Positions 33,541 to 45,947 of a DNA stretch of 64,000 nucleotides are shown piece after piece. The stretch's first letter is position 1; each line of letters begins with the position of its first letter. A program made the translations under genes and the position numbers. Below the pieces are notes generated by a model. The model saw only the letters and a program-made list of their open reading frames with translations. It ran no database searches and was not told the origin of the DNA. This stretch comes from Spirometra erinaceieuropaei (taxonomy: Eukaryota; Platyhelminthes; Cestoda; Diphyllobothriidea; Diphyllobothriidae). The stretch spans positions 2,018,367 through 2,082,366 of the forward strand of contig CACRXP010000031.1 in assembly GCA_902702965.1 (NCBI GenBank), in the 5' to 3' direction.

Positions 33541-33660
33541 GACTCGGTTGCATATCGTTGGACTTACAGACGTTGAGTGACCATAGAATCGGGGTGTAAA
33601 CGCCAGGCCGTCCAATCCTGGGGTTGCGTTTGGGTGACCGGCGACGGCCAGTAAGCCTGG
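33541..33660 (+). repeat. Degenerate SINE family S1, copy c
   Basis: The body (CCTGGGGTTG, GGTGACCGGCGACGGCCAGTA) aligns with the post-tRNA body at 36058-36105. The tRNA-like head is badly eroded. Confidence 0.4.
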
Positions 33661-34734
33661 AGTAACCACATTATTCATCTTTTTTTTCTGATGTTATTTT
33701 TACGCACGAATATGACAGCCAGTGACTCCCTGCAGTGTAGTCTCATTTTCATGCGTTGATTCCGTAAATATGATAAGGCTTATTGGTGTTTTATTAATCA
33801 AAGAACACTCAGAGGAAGCGCATGTCCTCGGATCGCTGGTGCCGAACAAACGTTTTACGGCAAAAATGCCGTTTTTCTCAACAGTAGTTGACGTGATCCT
33901 GAAGCTTATGCGGACAGGTCTCTGAAAATTATGTAACGCGTCTCGAGAACCTCAAGATTTCAAATTTATCCAAAGAATCATAGTTCGAAGTATAAAACTA
34001 TGAATCCTACAGGGCGCCAGATAAAGATTATAGGCGTGTGAACAGTGATAACAGAACAAATCGAAGGTCTGTATTTGCAGAACGAGATCAGTGTCTAATA
34101 CTACAACCCGTGCATGCTCCGCGACGAGTACCTCAGCCAGCAATACTTACGCCGAACGGAATTATACCGAATCCGCAGCGAGTTCGGAAACGGCCATCTA
34201 TCTGAGTTTGTAATTATCTAAATTAGTCTATCTTAGCCCTCGCGCTTCTGGTAAGGACACCTAACAATATTCCAAGGCCTACCCAAGACCAGTCACATGC
34301 AACCTCTAAAGAATTCATTATTCGACTAAAGATTTACTACGAGACGTACAATGGGTATGTTGAGGGAGGTACATTTGTCAGTTATTCTCTATTGCACGCG
34401 TCCAGTGTTTTTTCGCTGGTTCTGAAGACAGCAATACCTACGAGCGTAGCCTACATGAAACAGATAAATTTTAGCATCAAAGGCGTCTTGGATGCACCAA
34501 TAATCCCGAAGGCCTACATACCTGTTCGCTTCTGGATTGTGTAGAAAGACTGAAAACGTCGTAGAAAGTCCCTAAACACACCGACGAAAATTCCTTATTT
34601 TTGGCTTTGTTGCGGGGCATAATTCTTAATGCGGGGCAACTGTCAGTCAAGGACAAATGCAAGACAAACATTTTGGATCCAGTTTCTACAGGCCAGAAGC
34701 TTTTCTGTTCAAATGACAAGTAGGCTGAAATCTG
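33661..34734. other. Unassigned interval
   Basis: No recognisable gene or repeat. Confidence 0.3.
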
Positions 34735-35255
34735 TTAGATCAGGGCTGACCTGCTGTTTGGCCTACCGATATTCGCGTCGTAAATTGCTGCAATTTCATT
34801 ACGTGCGTTGGATGTTGGTGTGATGATTGCTCGACCACCTGATGCATCGACCCTGGAGTTGGGAAAAGAGTTTATCCGTGCGTTCCCCGCGTGGATAATT
34901 ACTCCGCCTAGGCGAAGTCTCAGCACCGAGTATGGAAGGGAAGGTCATTGCACTTGTTAATGGATAGGAGGCCAGTAAACCATAACTCCTGTTGCTCCCA
35001 GATCGCGCGGTTGTCACCCCTTACGAGAATTTCGACCTCGTTGAATTTGAATGTGTGGCCGGATCTCATTGAGTGAGACGCAACTTGAGAGCTGTCATCA
35101 TTTCTCCATACCGCTGCAGCGTGTTGGGCCATTTGCGTTCGAAGCTGTCTTCCGGTTTCTCCGACGTAGTTGCTTTGTCCGCAACTGCACCACATCCGAT
35201 AAACGACTCCAGACGTTTCTAGCTGTGGCAGCGGGTCTTTTGGTCTTGTGCATGA
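34735..35255 (-). pseudogene. Penelope-like element, family A, copy A4 (endonuclease and C-terminus)
   Basis: A continuous open frame on the minus strand encodes TRPKDPLPQLETSGVVYR, then NYVGETGRQLRT, an A-Q-H-A-A-A-V segment, FKFNEVEIL and SINKCNDLPF. This is a whole GIY-YIG domain with its tyrosines and R/H residues in place. The next frame continues with LRLRLGGVI and matches the 3' region of other family A copies. It lacks the RT and its own 3' hairpin. It meets a plus-strand family A 3' tail at about 35255, and the chimeric frame continuing through that junction is not a real N-terminus. Confidence 0.85.
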
Positions 35256-35370
35256 ACCACCCCTATCTGCCTTTGTCTCTGATGATGAGTACGAGCAGGA
35301 ATCCGAAACGTCAGACGAATAAATCCCTTGTTCCGCCGATCGTGCCTCCTTCTTCAAGACTACTTCCTGG
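35256..35370 (+). pseudogene. Family A PLE 3' tail, head to head with A4
   Basis: Only the last about 110 bp of a family A element: CTATCTGCC, the CTGATGA hairpin (35279-35322), GAATAAATC, TTGTTCCGCCGATCG and a CTTCTTC end. It points away from A4. Confidence 0.75.
35279..35322 (+). other. PLE 3' hairpin motif (family A tail)
   Basis: CTGATGA-T-[GAGTAC ... GAATCC]-GAAACGTC, then AATAAA. The core is intact but the 5' arm has two changes that weaken pairing. Confidence 0.7.
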
Positions 35371-35897
35371 CAAAGTGACCTGTGTTTATTGACATCCTTG
35401 AAACTCGACGCGTGGTTATGTCAAGGTTGTGCGGTTGTGCGAAACGTAACCTCCAGTAAGTGGGAAAGGACAAGTAGCCATATAAAGTAAAAGGGTCTAT
35501 TTGATCCAGCCAGTGTACACGACGTATGCACCTTTAAAGCTTATCCTGATTGAATGAACCAACACTCTAATGTGTGAAAGATGATTCAAAGAACAGCAGG
35601 AAGAATTCGCCAGAAAAAAACAAACATGGTCAAATATTTCATTTTTGTTGGTGTGCTTTTAGTATCCCAGAATCGCCTGAAAAATTTTCATCAGTTTGGA
35701 GAGTTGCATAGAGCTACATCAGCTGTGTTTTTGATCTCATTTATATCTGGTACCCCTGAGTTACTTTGCCTCCGCGTATTGGTGTTGATTTGGTCACCTG
35801 TCAATTAAAACTGTGTTCGGTAGACCGAAGTAGGAGTTTGTTTGAACCAAGTTAGACTTCCTTTTTTATCGATTTCCCGAAGACAGTTATTTCGAGT
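35371..35897. other. Unassigned interval
   Basis: A 75-codon ORF at 35581-35808 has no recognisable features. Nothing else is apparent. Confidence 0.3.
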
Positions 35898-35917
35898 ACG
35901 GAACGAGCTCGTTCCGT
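35898..35917. repeat. 20-bp perfect palindrome
   Basis: ACGGAACGAGCTCGTTCCGT reads the same on both strands. It lies just left of SINE S1 copy a. Function unknown. Confidence 0.95.
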
Positions 35918-35919
35918 AA

Positions 35920-36145
35920 CCTGATCGGCGAGCGCCCATCTATAATAATTGATATTCCCGATCACAACCTACGGGACAACGGGCCCGTGTCTCAATGGTA
36001 GAGCGTCAAACTCCATGACCAAAGATCCCGGGTTCGAATCTCAAGTGATCGACACTTGGAGCTGGGCATGACTGGCTGGTGACGGCTAATAAGCCAGAAA
36101 TGGCCATTTCGGTCTCCCTTGTATTTTCCGGTTTCATCTCATACT
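35920..36145 (+). repeat. tRNA-derived SINE, family S1, copy a
   Basis: A tRNA-like head at about 35984-36055 has an A-box-like CTCAATGGTAGAGC and a B box GGTTCGAATC (36031-36040), but the acceptor stem does not pair. A body with GCTGGTGACGGCTAATAAGCC and AGAAATGGCC follows. About 65 bp upstream (CCTGATCGG...) are also shared with the copy at 45948, so the repeat unit is longer than the tRNA head. Confidence 0.65.
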
Positions 36146-38229
36146 TTGTCGAGCCCTATTCTTGTAAAGAAAGAATGCCTTTTATAGTAGTCTGGCTCAG
36201 TTACAGTTTGTTGAAGATGCGAATCAGAATCGGGCTTTTACGGTGAGAATTTATGTTCGATTAAATTACGTCGGTGACTACGGCATAATCCAAACAGCAT
36301 GAGGTGCCTGTGCGGCTGAAGATTCCGATGATATAGCCCCTGTCTTCTCGAATTTTCACATCATATGTTTGGATACGCTCTTGAATTCAGCCCCCTCCGA
36401 GGGTCTCTCCAGGATTCGCAACTGTGATGCCATCGGTATGTCTGAAGATCTAAAGAGTTTGCAGGATAGAATGACTTTAAATCCTGTCTGTAGTTTTGAA
36501 AATTGACAAAACTTATTTGGACACTAAAAGTTACGTAGGTCGATTCGGAATCTAATGAACACGTTATAGCCCTTAACCAGCACTTGTTTAACCCGTTCGC
36601 GATTCTCTGTCTAGAAAACTTTAATCTGTCCTACAAATACATTAATGTGCCTGTACTCTACCGAACTTATAGTCAACTACCTCCTTTCGATCACTCCGTA
36701 ATTTTGCTAAACTATTAGACAGTATAGACTAGAACTTTCTACACAACGGGCTGAGATTTAAATTATTGATGAAAACGGTAGCTGCCCTTATGGCACAGGG
36801 TTTCGGCTCACCTAATCAGCGTGGTACGTGCGACTGAAAGGACTTTGGAACTCGCAGCGAGCGCGCAGCCAATCCTTACGCTTTCCTCACGCGTCCACAC
36901 CATGAGATGGAGGGTATGATAGCAGGAGCTGATTGCGCTGCCATTTTTAATTTCTTCATCCATTTGCGTACTTACGTCCATGCTGTCCATGGATCTGATC
37001 GTCTGTTTTTGAAATGTGCCGTTTTTTGACTTTCATGCTTGGCAAAAGGTCGTGCAAAAACTCGCAGGATGAAGAGAACTACTTAAAGTGCAGCGTAGTC
37101 CGTTGCTGGTCGCCGAATAGTTGCAGATCACGTTCTTTTTCTACAACATAATCTTGTTTTCTTCCAGGTGCATCGCATACCAGTTTCTGGGTGATGCAAA
37201 TAAGTATTCGATATGTTTTATATTCCGCCTGCTTAAATAATTAAAGGCAGTAGCAGTACTTTTCAACTGCGCGTATTCACCTAAAAAAAACATCCTGATT
37301 CAAGCGTCTGCATGTGGCTCCCTGATGCAGACTGTCGAAGGGGGAAGAAACGCGCATGTGTCTATGAGTTTTTAAAACCTTTATTGCAGTTCAGTTTGGT
37401 GAGGCATAAAAGACTCAAACCAATGACGATCGTAACAGTAATTGCAACAACTACTTCGACTAGACGTCTCGTAAACATTTACAAATGCATCTGTTGCCGA
37501 AACGGTCGGTTAAATCCGTGATTTCCTAGCGACCAATCTGTAGGAAATATAAATATCGAAAAGCACACTCAAGGAACTGCTACCAAGATGCGCATTAGAC
37601 GTGCATCTCCGTTGGAACAACGAACTGCATGCATAAAGAGACTGTGTTGGTGTTGCCTAGCCTCTTGGTTGTCACATAAACGACGTATTCATAGGTACGC
37701 TCAATAACTGTCAACTGAACGACGAAAATAATGGGCTGTAACATTAGGGTCTCTACTTGGGTGATATCTTTGTGACTACAAATACACAAAACCAATGCGA
37801 ATTTTCTATTGCAGGCTGGAAAAATAGGCCGATCAGTCGATAGATCTTATGTTAGACGCGGAAACCGCAGGTCCGCTCAATTTATTCGACGTTCTATACA
37901 GAAATTTGGATTGAACAGTATAGGCATGCCTAATCATAAATGCACTTCTGGCGCAAAGGATTATCAACATTTGGTTGACAGATGGCATCGATGAAGACCT
38001 TGAGGAGGTGTAGAACCCGTTTTTCGACGACCGGTAACCCGACCGATTTGCTGTAAAAGTGCTACCAGTGATTGTGAAAACGGAAACCCAAATTCTCAAA
38101 GTTCTCCTTCAAGGAGACGTGGCTGTTTCAGGGCAGTGTCAGGCATTCAGCTTTATTCTGAACCTTCTTAAGTGGTCAGCTTAAGACCCGCAGCAATGTT
38201 ATTTACTAAAATAAGTAAATGTGTGGCTA
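36146..38229. other. Unassigned interval
   Basis: No recognisable gene, RNA or repeat. Confidence 0.3.
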
Positions 38230-38450
38230 TGGTTTACGTCCGGGGTCACTTATTTCGGGTAGAAACTGTACTAAAAGTAAATGACTGGCGATATTTATTT
38301 GTAGGTTTCAGAGAAAGGAATGAAAAGACCTCTCGGTGGCTGCTGCGTTAGGTTAATCAAGAGTGAAAATACGACAATGCGATGCCTATTTGGCAGTGCC
38401 TTCAAATCAGCATTAAATTTATTTATTATTGGCACTAAATGATAAAAATG
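38230..38450 (-). pseudogene. Decayed LINE C-terminal fragment
   Basis: The minus strand gives RSSHREVFSFLSL, KYRQSFTFSTVS and RN. This aligns with RRNSHREVFLFLPL, KYRRFYSVNAIA and WN of the LINE piece at 6371-6925. Stops lie on both sides. Confidence 0.6.
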
Positions 38451-39459
38451 GTGTCCTCTTTTGACTGGTGACAGTATGGAGGATCAAAATTTACAATACC
38501 ACAAAGTTTCTGGATGTTCGGCTCTTTTCCTCAACACAATTGCTCCCCGGAGTAAGTGACCCCGGGCGTAAACCATACCCCTGCCCAAGTAAACATTGTG
38601 TAGTTAAGCTTAAAATCTTACTCACCTTCCACTCAGGCAAACACAAGCAAAATGAGTAAGTTCGCCTATCAATTGTATCTGGAGAAGTAGGCAAACCTGG
38701 TGTTTTTTTCTATTAAAATAAATTTAAAGGACATTTTTCAGTTTCTCCATCCTGTAACAAACATTATTCTAGAATGACTTTGTAGAAGAATCATTTATTT
38801 AGTCAGAAATGAGGGTTAGGACATAGCAGTTCTGCTGACAAGAAAGGCTGCTCACTCAGCCTGCCATCTCGAATCACAGTGCGCTCAAAGTCGTGTGCCC
38901 CCAATTAATAACGTCCCCAATAGGCCCTGCAGTAAAAGGCGGCATCATTACTTCCAGAAAAGATACATCCCTGCACCTAACCTGACGTTCATCCGAAAAC
39001 GAAAACCCCCCTTCCAGCTTCCCCCAGCTATTCGTTTCAGTAATTAAACACCTACTCACTAACGCCAATCGGCACTTTGTCATTCTGTCAGGAGAAATTG
39101 AAAAGGAGGGGGCTTGTGGACGCGGGCAATTTTCTGCTCTAATTTAGGCCTATAACCCAAACACCTTAGCTACTGTATCTAAAAAAGTGCATGCCGCGTT
39201 TGAGTACAGACTCATCAGACTGTCGTGCGATGCACACATGATGATAATCTGCTGTTGCAGCTAACTTCCATTCGAGTGAGGCATGATTCATGGCAAACAG
39301 GGCATGAAAATGGTGGTATTCGTAAAGGCGCTTCACGTGCTCATCAGTGAAGATATACTCGACAGCTTTTTCTGTCGACCACAAGAGAACAGCGAGTGGA
39401 AGTTCCTGCCAGCCTGTTAAACTGAAATTTCAGTGACGCGGTGAGGAAACACTCCAAAG
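38451..39459. other. Unassigned interval
   Basis: No recognisable gene or repeat. Confidence 0.3.
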
Positions 39460-39461
39460 TA

Positions 39462-40303
39462 CAGTGGGTGGGCTGACTCATGAAATGTCAACCAAAATTC
39501 CGAATTGCGTTTCCGTTCCGAACAGATTAATTAAATAAGGTTGTAAAACTAGCCGGCCTACAACATAATTCTATAATATTACATTTACCTCAGAATGCCG
39601 GCTTTCGAATGAACTTCCATCCGGCTGCATGCAAAAATTGCACTCAGTAAAAAAACGACGACTTAAGTAGCATGGATCTTTCTCATTGAATTTCAATGCC
39701 CTTAACAATTCTATTATACATCATGGAGAACATGCACAGAAATATTCATCCTACCGCTCATTCGGTAGACAATTACGTCTCCTTCCAATATTATAAACAA
39801 AGGTAGGGTATAATTCGGTGTACAAAAACACTTCCAATTCCCGAATAATTTTGAACACGCTCTACCGTTACACTTGGATTCAGAGTTTTCAAACCACAAG
39901 CCGTATATTTTCCGCATACGGAAAACCACACATTTCTCTACGATTATAAAGGGGGACCACATGGGGTTCATACAATTTAGCAGTGGATTTGATCCGTATT
40001 GCTAACTTTACAAGCCACATTGGTAAATGCAGAGACATGACTAATTATGAACGGTCGTCTAACGGTATTTAAAAGTTCCACAATTAGAAACATTTTTAAA
40101 AACAAATTATGTCCTTCCTTCGAATATAAAATTGGGAGAAGACGTAATTTTCTACCGAATTAGCAGGGAAATGAATATTTTTACTCATGTTTTCAATGAA
40201 ATATAATTGGACTTTAAGGGGGATCGAAAATCAATAAGAAAAAAGCATGCCACTCAAGTAGTCGTTTTTTCCAAAGTGTAGTTGTTGCATGCAACCGGAA
40301 AGG
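39462..40303 (+). mobile_element. Long-TIR element, copy 3, right end truncated
   Basis: TA (39460-39461) precedes CAGTGGGTGGGCTGACTC. The family order of blocks follows as far as GTGTAGTTGTTGCATGC, and then the similarity stops before the last about 150 bp of the right TIR. The central segment is in the same orientation as copies 4 and 5. Confidence 0.75.
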
Positions 40304-41127
40304 GTGGCTCCGGGATCTGCCCTGTTTTCAAAGCTGAATACGTCCGTTACGTTTTGTTTTTTATCAAATGCCTAAGGCTTTCACGGGCGCCCTCTTGACC
40401 GTGTCCAATCAGCAACTGAGGACGGTTACCGAGACTAACCGGGGCGCCTGTGCCCGTAGTATAAACGGCAGGAGTCAGGGAATTTCGCTCTCATGCAAAG
40501 CAAACAATTTTTCGAGATAGTAATTTTATTTGGCTTCCCACTTTGCAATCGCAGACATACTACAGATGATTATATGCCTACGGACATTTTTATCTTATAG
40601 AAACTGAGGTTCTTTTTGTCGTTTTAAACTTTCAGCAATCTTCTGACAACTGTGACAGCAGTACTTTTTGTCCTTTCATAATTTACAGAAGCAGTTTGAG
40701 TGCTTTTCTCAACATCCTCAATATCTGTCTCGACAGCTCAGTGGCGTGCAAAGTGTTTGTGAATTATAGATAGGAACGCAGTTTGGAGGAGGTATCAGTC
40801 CTCAGCAACGTTATGTGAGTTTGGCTGAAATATAACCGACCCCCTCTTCATCTTCTCCATAGAATCAACCCCCAGACCTTACAGTAGGCTATGAAAGCGC
40901 CAACCCTAAAATCATTCAAAATACCTTGTTTAATGGTTTTCATAAGGCTTATGAGATCGGTACCAGCGATACTGTCATCCCATAGTAACGCGTGCATTTT
41001 CCGCTAAGCTGTGGATCATTTCAGCATTGGACCTGGTCTGATGATCTCATAAGGCGTTCCGTTTTCCATAAGAATACTTGAAAGGGGCATTACATGCATT
41101 TTTTGAGCTGTGTACTCGTACAATGGA
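40304..41127. other. Unassigned interval
   Basis: No recognisable gene; short GC-richer patch at 40396-40490. Confidence 0.3.
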
Positions 41128-41785
41128 AACGTAGTTTGGTATTCACTTTTTTCCAAAGGGCTAGGAACATTTGCTCCAATGACACACTGAATGCAGAACT
41201 TGTATGCCTCAAAGAAGCTCTGCTTAAGCGAGGATATCCTGCACGTTTCATTCACAAGTACAAAACTCTACACGGCCAAAACTGACAGAGCACTCAGTTC
41301 CGAAAAAGCCCGTTTTTATATATTTGTCCTCTAAGGACGACAATATTTTAAATACTATCAAACGACGGCTGCGTCCGACCATTGAAAGGAGATACAAATC
41401 AGCCGAACTCACATTATGCAGTCCTACTAAGCCTCTTCCATTTCCACGGGCGAAGCATGCCTTGCTAATGCACTCCACTTCAAATTGTAGTTATGAATTC
41501 ACATGTACTGGTGGATGCAAGTACAATTGACAGTTGACAGCCTGGTCTATTGAGCACCTGCCCAGATGGCTCTTAAGGCAAGAAAATAAAATCCTGCGTT
41601 GCTCCATTACAAAACACCTGCTTCATAGTGGTCACTCAGTCGACCCTAAAACTTCCTTTCGAGTACATGTTCGGGCGCGACCAACTCGGACATTGCGTTA
41701 CCTGGAGGCGGCCTATAATCGGCGGGTGAAACCAGATCTTTGTAAACAGTTGGAACACGTGGTTAGCCTAACCCTGTCATGGTAG
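41128..41785 (+). pseudogene. Penelope-like element, family B, copy B1 (linker and decayed GIY-YIG)
   Basis: NICSNDTLNAEL and LLKRGYPARFIHK represent the RT-endonuclease linker. After frameshifts come IKRRLRPTIERRYKSAEL, CSYEFTCTGGCKYN, ITKHLLHSGHSVDP and PDLCKQLEHVVSL. The order matches B2 on the minus strand at 51990-52640 (FTCSYGAGYV, VDSGHCVDP, PVLCTQKNLL). The GYVxRT core of the endonuclease is damaged by a stop. No RT palm or 3' hairpin is visible. Family B is a different PLE lineage from A, C and D. Confidence 0.7.
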
Positions 41786-43156
41786 CCTCTGGCTCCATGA
41801 TTTTCACTTCCCCTTTCTTTTTTCTCGCCAACGCCTTTTTTCCGCTATTCTTCCCATACGGTGTTTGAGTTACTAACTTTATAGACTAGCCAGCTATACC
41901 TATGCAACGACCTTGTTGTTTCTGCATTGATTTTTTGCACGAATTCAAATCTGTTGTATTCTCCCCACTCGTTAGTTATGTGAGGAAGCGACAGGACACA
42001 CCTGCCGAACTGTCGCGAAATCTTTGGTACTCCTAAATCCTGCCCTGCTTGCCTGCTTCAGCTTATCAATAGACGTCAATACCTATTTTGTTGGCATATA
42101 AAACTATTGCGTTTTCTTGTTATGCGGCATTGTAGCGTACGCTGCCACCAAGCGAATAAGTAAGATGAGCATACTTCTGAGTACATCTTTTGCCAGATAG
42201 ACAAACTTACATCGAATGAACGATTATATTTCGCAGAAATAAATACAGTAAGCATGCTGTCGATGGTAACTTATCCGAGAAGGATAGTCAAATGCAGGTC
42301 TCTGTCCAACGAAATTAATTTGCAACCACGTAAGCATGGAGTTCTTGATGTCAAGTTATATTTCAGATTTGTCACTGATGGGACACTGTCTGCGAAATTT
42401 CAGCCTTTTCGAGCGCATACGGACCCTTAACGTATTTTCAATCGCTGCATAATGACGCATTGCTGATGGTTAGACAAACAAAAACAGCGCCAGGTGGGAT
42501 TTGTCATCTGGTACGGCCACGAAATCATCATATGAACTGAGTCTGCTAATGGAGCCGAAACCGGATAGGTTTTAGAGCGCTCTGCGCCCAGGCCAACGGG
42601 CACACCTCCACGCATTAAGCAAAGTTTTTTGCGCACCTGAAGCAACATCACTAATCTTGGTACGGCCCAATTGCATCGTCAAAAGGTCGTTCACACGGGG
42701 CGCACACTCACCTAAGCTGCCAGATTTGCAGAGAAAGCATTTAGAGCAGAATGACAAAAAGTAGCCAGGACAGAACACTGAAGCAATTATGTAGATTTTT
42801 CTTGAGTTTGGGTCGGCAAATACTGGAAACATTTTGCGAGGGCAGCTATTAATGACGTAGCTGATTGTTGGGGCTTCCTGTTCCGTTTCTGTGTTGACTC
42901 TGCTAACGTCAGAGCCACCACAGAGGCAGTGTTTTGTGAATAATTTTCCAGCAATTGCGTTTGACGCACATGGATCAATGACCTTGTCAGTCTGAAAAAA
43001 TGGTTCAGGCGCGGTCGGGGCCTGTCCTGTTAGACACATCATTGCCGAGTTTGAGTGGTCGTTATGATGGTTGTGGCATTTTTTGAAAACTGTTCGTCCC
43101 GTCGAAATGCCAGCTGATCACACTCGTTGTCGAGGCAAGTACTTGTAAGGTAATTA
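41786..43156. other. Interval with one unassigned ORF
   Basis: Apart from the ORF at 42572-43042, nothing is recognisable. Confidence 0.3.
42572..43042 (-). CDS. Unassigned cysteine-containing ORF
   Basis: A 156-codon frame on the minus strand contains ten cysteines, including SKCFLCKSG and KHCLCGG. I do not recognise a domain, and no splice signals or neighbours support it. A chance ORF or an exon of an unknown element are both possible. Confidence 0.2.
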   Translation of the reverse strand: MMCLTGQAPTAPEPFFQTDKVIDPCASNAIAGKLFTKHCLCGGSDVSRVNTETEQEAPTISYVINSCPRKMFPVFADPNSRKIYIIASVFCPGYFLSFCSKCFLCKSGSLGECAPRVNDLLTMQLGRTKISDVASGAQKTLLNAWRCARWPGRRAL

Positions 43157-44130
43157 GAGTAGGTGGGCTAACTCATGAAATGTCAACCGAAATTCCGAAA
43201 TACGTATTCGTTTCGAAAAGATTAATAAAGAAGGGTTGTAAAACTAAATCACCTTGCAGCATAATCCTATCCCAATTCAGTTAACTCAGGATGCCTGCTT
43301 TAAACAAACTTCTTTTTGGCTGCACGCAGCTACTGCACACTGTAAAAAATGACTACTTAAGTGGCATGCATTTTTCCCATTGATTTTTGATGTCCTTAAA
43401 AAGTTAATTATATTTCAAGGAAAACATGCATAAAAATATTCTTTCTTCCACTCAATCGGTAGCAAATTACGTCATTATTCAATTTTATACCCGAAGAAAG
43501 GGTGTAACCCTGTGCACAATCTTTTTCAATTCACGAATGATTTTGAACTCCACCTGCCGTTACACTTGAATTCGGGGTTTTCAAACTACAAGCCGTATAT
43601 TTTCCGCGGACGGAAAATCGTAATTTTCTCAATGGCATTCGAAAAAGATCATATGGGGTTCACAAAATTTAACATTGGATTTGAGCTTTATTGTTGACTT
43701 TGCAAGCAACATTAGTAAATGCAGAGACATGACGTTTTATGAACGGCGATTCCACGGTATTAAAAAATCTCGCAATTAAAACCAAATTATACCTTTCCTT
43801 CAGGTATAAAATTGAAAGACGTAATTATCTACTGAATGGGCAAAAGAATGCATATTTTTATACATGTTTTCCATGAACTATAATTGGACTTTTAGGGGGA
43901 TCGAAAATCAATGAGAAAAATTCATGCTACTTAAGTAGTCCTTTTTACAGTGTGTAGTTTTTGCACACAGCCAGCAGCAAGTTCATTCGAAAGCCGGCAT
44001 CCTGAGGCAACTGAAACATTATAAAATTATGTTGCAGGCCGGCCAGTTTAACAACCCTACTTAACTAATCTTTGCGAAAAGGAAACGCATTTCTGAATTT
44101 CGGTTGACATTTCATGAGTTAGCCCAGTAG
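43157..44130 (+). mobile_element. Long-TIR element, copy 4 (about 0.97 kb)
   Basis: The ends are GTGGGCTAACTCATGAAATG at 43163 and the inverted CATTTCATGAGTTAGCCCAG at the right. Inward, paired blocks include CTACTTAAGTGGCATGC / ATGCTACTTAAGTAGTC. The central segment contains GACGGAAAATCG and ATATGGGGTTC. The outermost border bases and the TA are less clear than in copies 1, 2 and 5. It lies 8 bp from copy 5. Confidence 0.85.
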
Positions 44131-44137
44131 AGTTAGG

Positions 44138-45129
44138 CAGTAGATGTGCTAACTCATGAAATGTCAACCAAAATTTCGAAATGTGTTCTCGTTTCGAAAA
44201 GATAAATTAAGTAGTGTTGTAAAACTACTCATGATGCAGCATAAATCTATAATGATGCACTTACCTCAGGGTGTCGGCTTTAGAAAGAACTTATTTTCGG
44301 CTGCATGAAAGATCTATACTCTGCAAAAAGGACTACTTAAGTAGTATGCAATTTTCTCATTGATTTTCGATGTCCTTGAAAATGCAATTATATTTCATAG
44401 AAGACATGCATAAAAATATTCAATCTTTTACTTATTCGGTAGAAAATCACGTCTTCTTTCAATTTCATACTCAAAAAAATAGTATAATTCGGTTTTAAAA
44501 ACTTTTCTAATTCCGGAATAATTTTGAACCCGACCTGCTATTACACTTGCATTTAGGGTTTCAAAACTACAAGCTCTATATTTTCCGTGTACGGAAAACC
44601 ATGCATTTCTCTACGGTTTTAAGAGGAGACCATATGGGGTTCATAAAATTAAGCAGTGGATTTGAGCAACATTGCTAACTTTACAAGCCACGTTCGTAAA
44701 TGCAGATACATGACTTTCATGAACGGCCATTTAACGGTATTAAAAAATTTCACAATTAGTAACTTTTTAAAAATCGAATTATACTCTTCTTTTGAGTATG
44801 AAGTTGGAAGAAAACGTGATTTTCTACCGAATAAGTAAAAAAATGAACATTTTTATGCATGTTTTCCATGAAATATAATTGCATTTTCAAGGGCATCGAA
44901 AATCAGTGAGAAAATTGCATGCTACATAAGTAGTCATTTTTTGCAGAATATAGATCCTGCATGCGGCCGAAAATGAGTTTTTTCTAAAGCCGACACCCTG
45001 AGGTAACTGGATCATTATAGATTTATCCTGCATCTTGATTAGTTTTACAACACTACTTAATTTATTTTTTCGAGACGAGAACGCATTTCGAAATTTTGGT
45101 TGACATTTCATGAGTTAGCACAGCTACTG
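44138..45129 (+). mobile_element. Long-TIR element, copy 5 (992 bp)
   Basis: It begins CAGTAGATGTGCTAACTCATG and ends with the inverted ...GAGTTAGCACAGCTACTG, followed by TA (45130-45131). It is a close relative of copy 4, in the same orientation. The two arms are nearly complementary over more than 300 bp, so a transcript or single strand would form a long hairpin. Confidence 0.88.
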
Positions 45130-45430
45130 TAGTTTAAATGAGGATTCCTGACTCTTCGAATTCGAGCGGGGACGTTTTATTTTCCATGGGTAACACAGCA
45201 TGGGGTAATATGCCAGCGGCCACGCGACGGAATTCTACATGATCAGCACTTAAGGAACCCTACATACAGGCACGGATCTATTTTGCTTAGAAGAAAATCC
45301 CACCAATGTAGACGGTCGTACTTGAAGGTTGATGGTACAATAGCACTTCTTCTCGAAAGCCAACTGACCTATGGGATAACCATTTTGGTAAAGTTGGCCC
45401 GGATGTAATTTATCTTACGGCTTTTACTTA

Positions 45431-45513
45431 GGGCCTCGGAACGCAGACGATAAAGCGTTGGCGGTACTCAAGCCACGCTCTTGCTCTCTAGTTTCGAAAC
45501 CCGTCGAGGTCGC
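45431..45513 (+). repeat. tRNA-derived SINE, family S2, copy a
   Basis: AAGCGTTGGCGGTACTCAAG, a variable stretch, then AGTTTCGAAACCCGTCGAGG, a B-box-like T arm. It aligns with 51571-51662. The acceptor stem is not paired, so this is not a functional tRNA. Confidence 0.5.
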
Positions 45514-45947
45514 TTAGTTTTTTATAATTTTCCTAAATGGATGCATGTTAACAAACCTTATAATTCAGTGCGTATTTCAAGTATTTACGGGCCATACGTT
45601 ACTGGACATTTACTGACTATCCTTAAGATAAGAAAGTGTCTCAGTGAATGTGACGAGAGGCAAAACAGCCTAAATCCTGGGGAGATATTTTGCACATCGA
45701 AGGAACTACATAGGTCAGGTCACAACACCTACAGTCACGTAGTCGAGACTGGTCCGCAGGTAACGTGCCGGAACCCCTTGTTATGCGGCGGTCATCGTTA
45801 GTAACCTCCCATACCCTTCGCTCCGACTTGAGACAGACAGCGATGACTCAGGCAACTAATGACCCGATCAGGTTGCAGAGCAGGCTGTTCCTGCTGAGCT
45901 TTGATACTCTTTCTGCTTGATGCTCTTTTTTGGTGCTCTTTCCACCG
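45514..45947. other. Unassigned interval
   Basis: A 106-codon plus-strand ORF (45481-45801) starts inside the SINE and has no known features. Confidence 0.3.

Noticed and set aside
34920..35357. 145-aa GIY-YIG protein with a Ser-rich N-terminus as an intact gene
   Set aside because: The first about 35 codons come from a plus-strand PLE 3' tail read backwards across a junction. Only the remainder is real endonuclease sequence.
35984..36055. Functional tRNA gene
   Set aside because: A-box and B-box motifs are present but the acceptor stem does not pair, and the unit recurs with a shared non-tRNA body.
23707..45129. CRISPR-like repeat array from recurring sequence blocks
   Set aside because: The recurrences are about 1-kb inverted-repeat transposons, not short spaced repeats, in a eukaryotic context.
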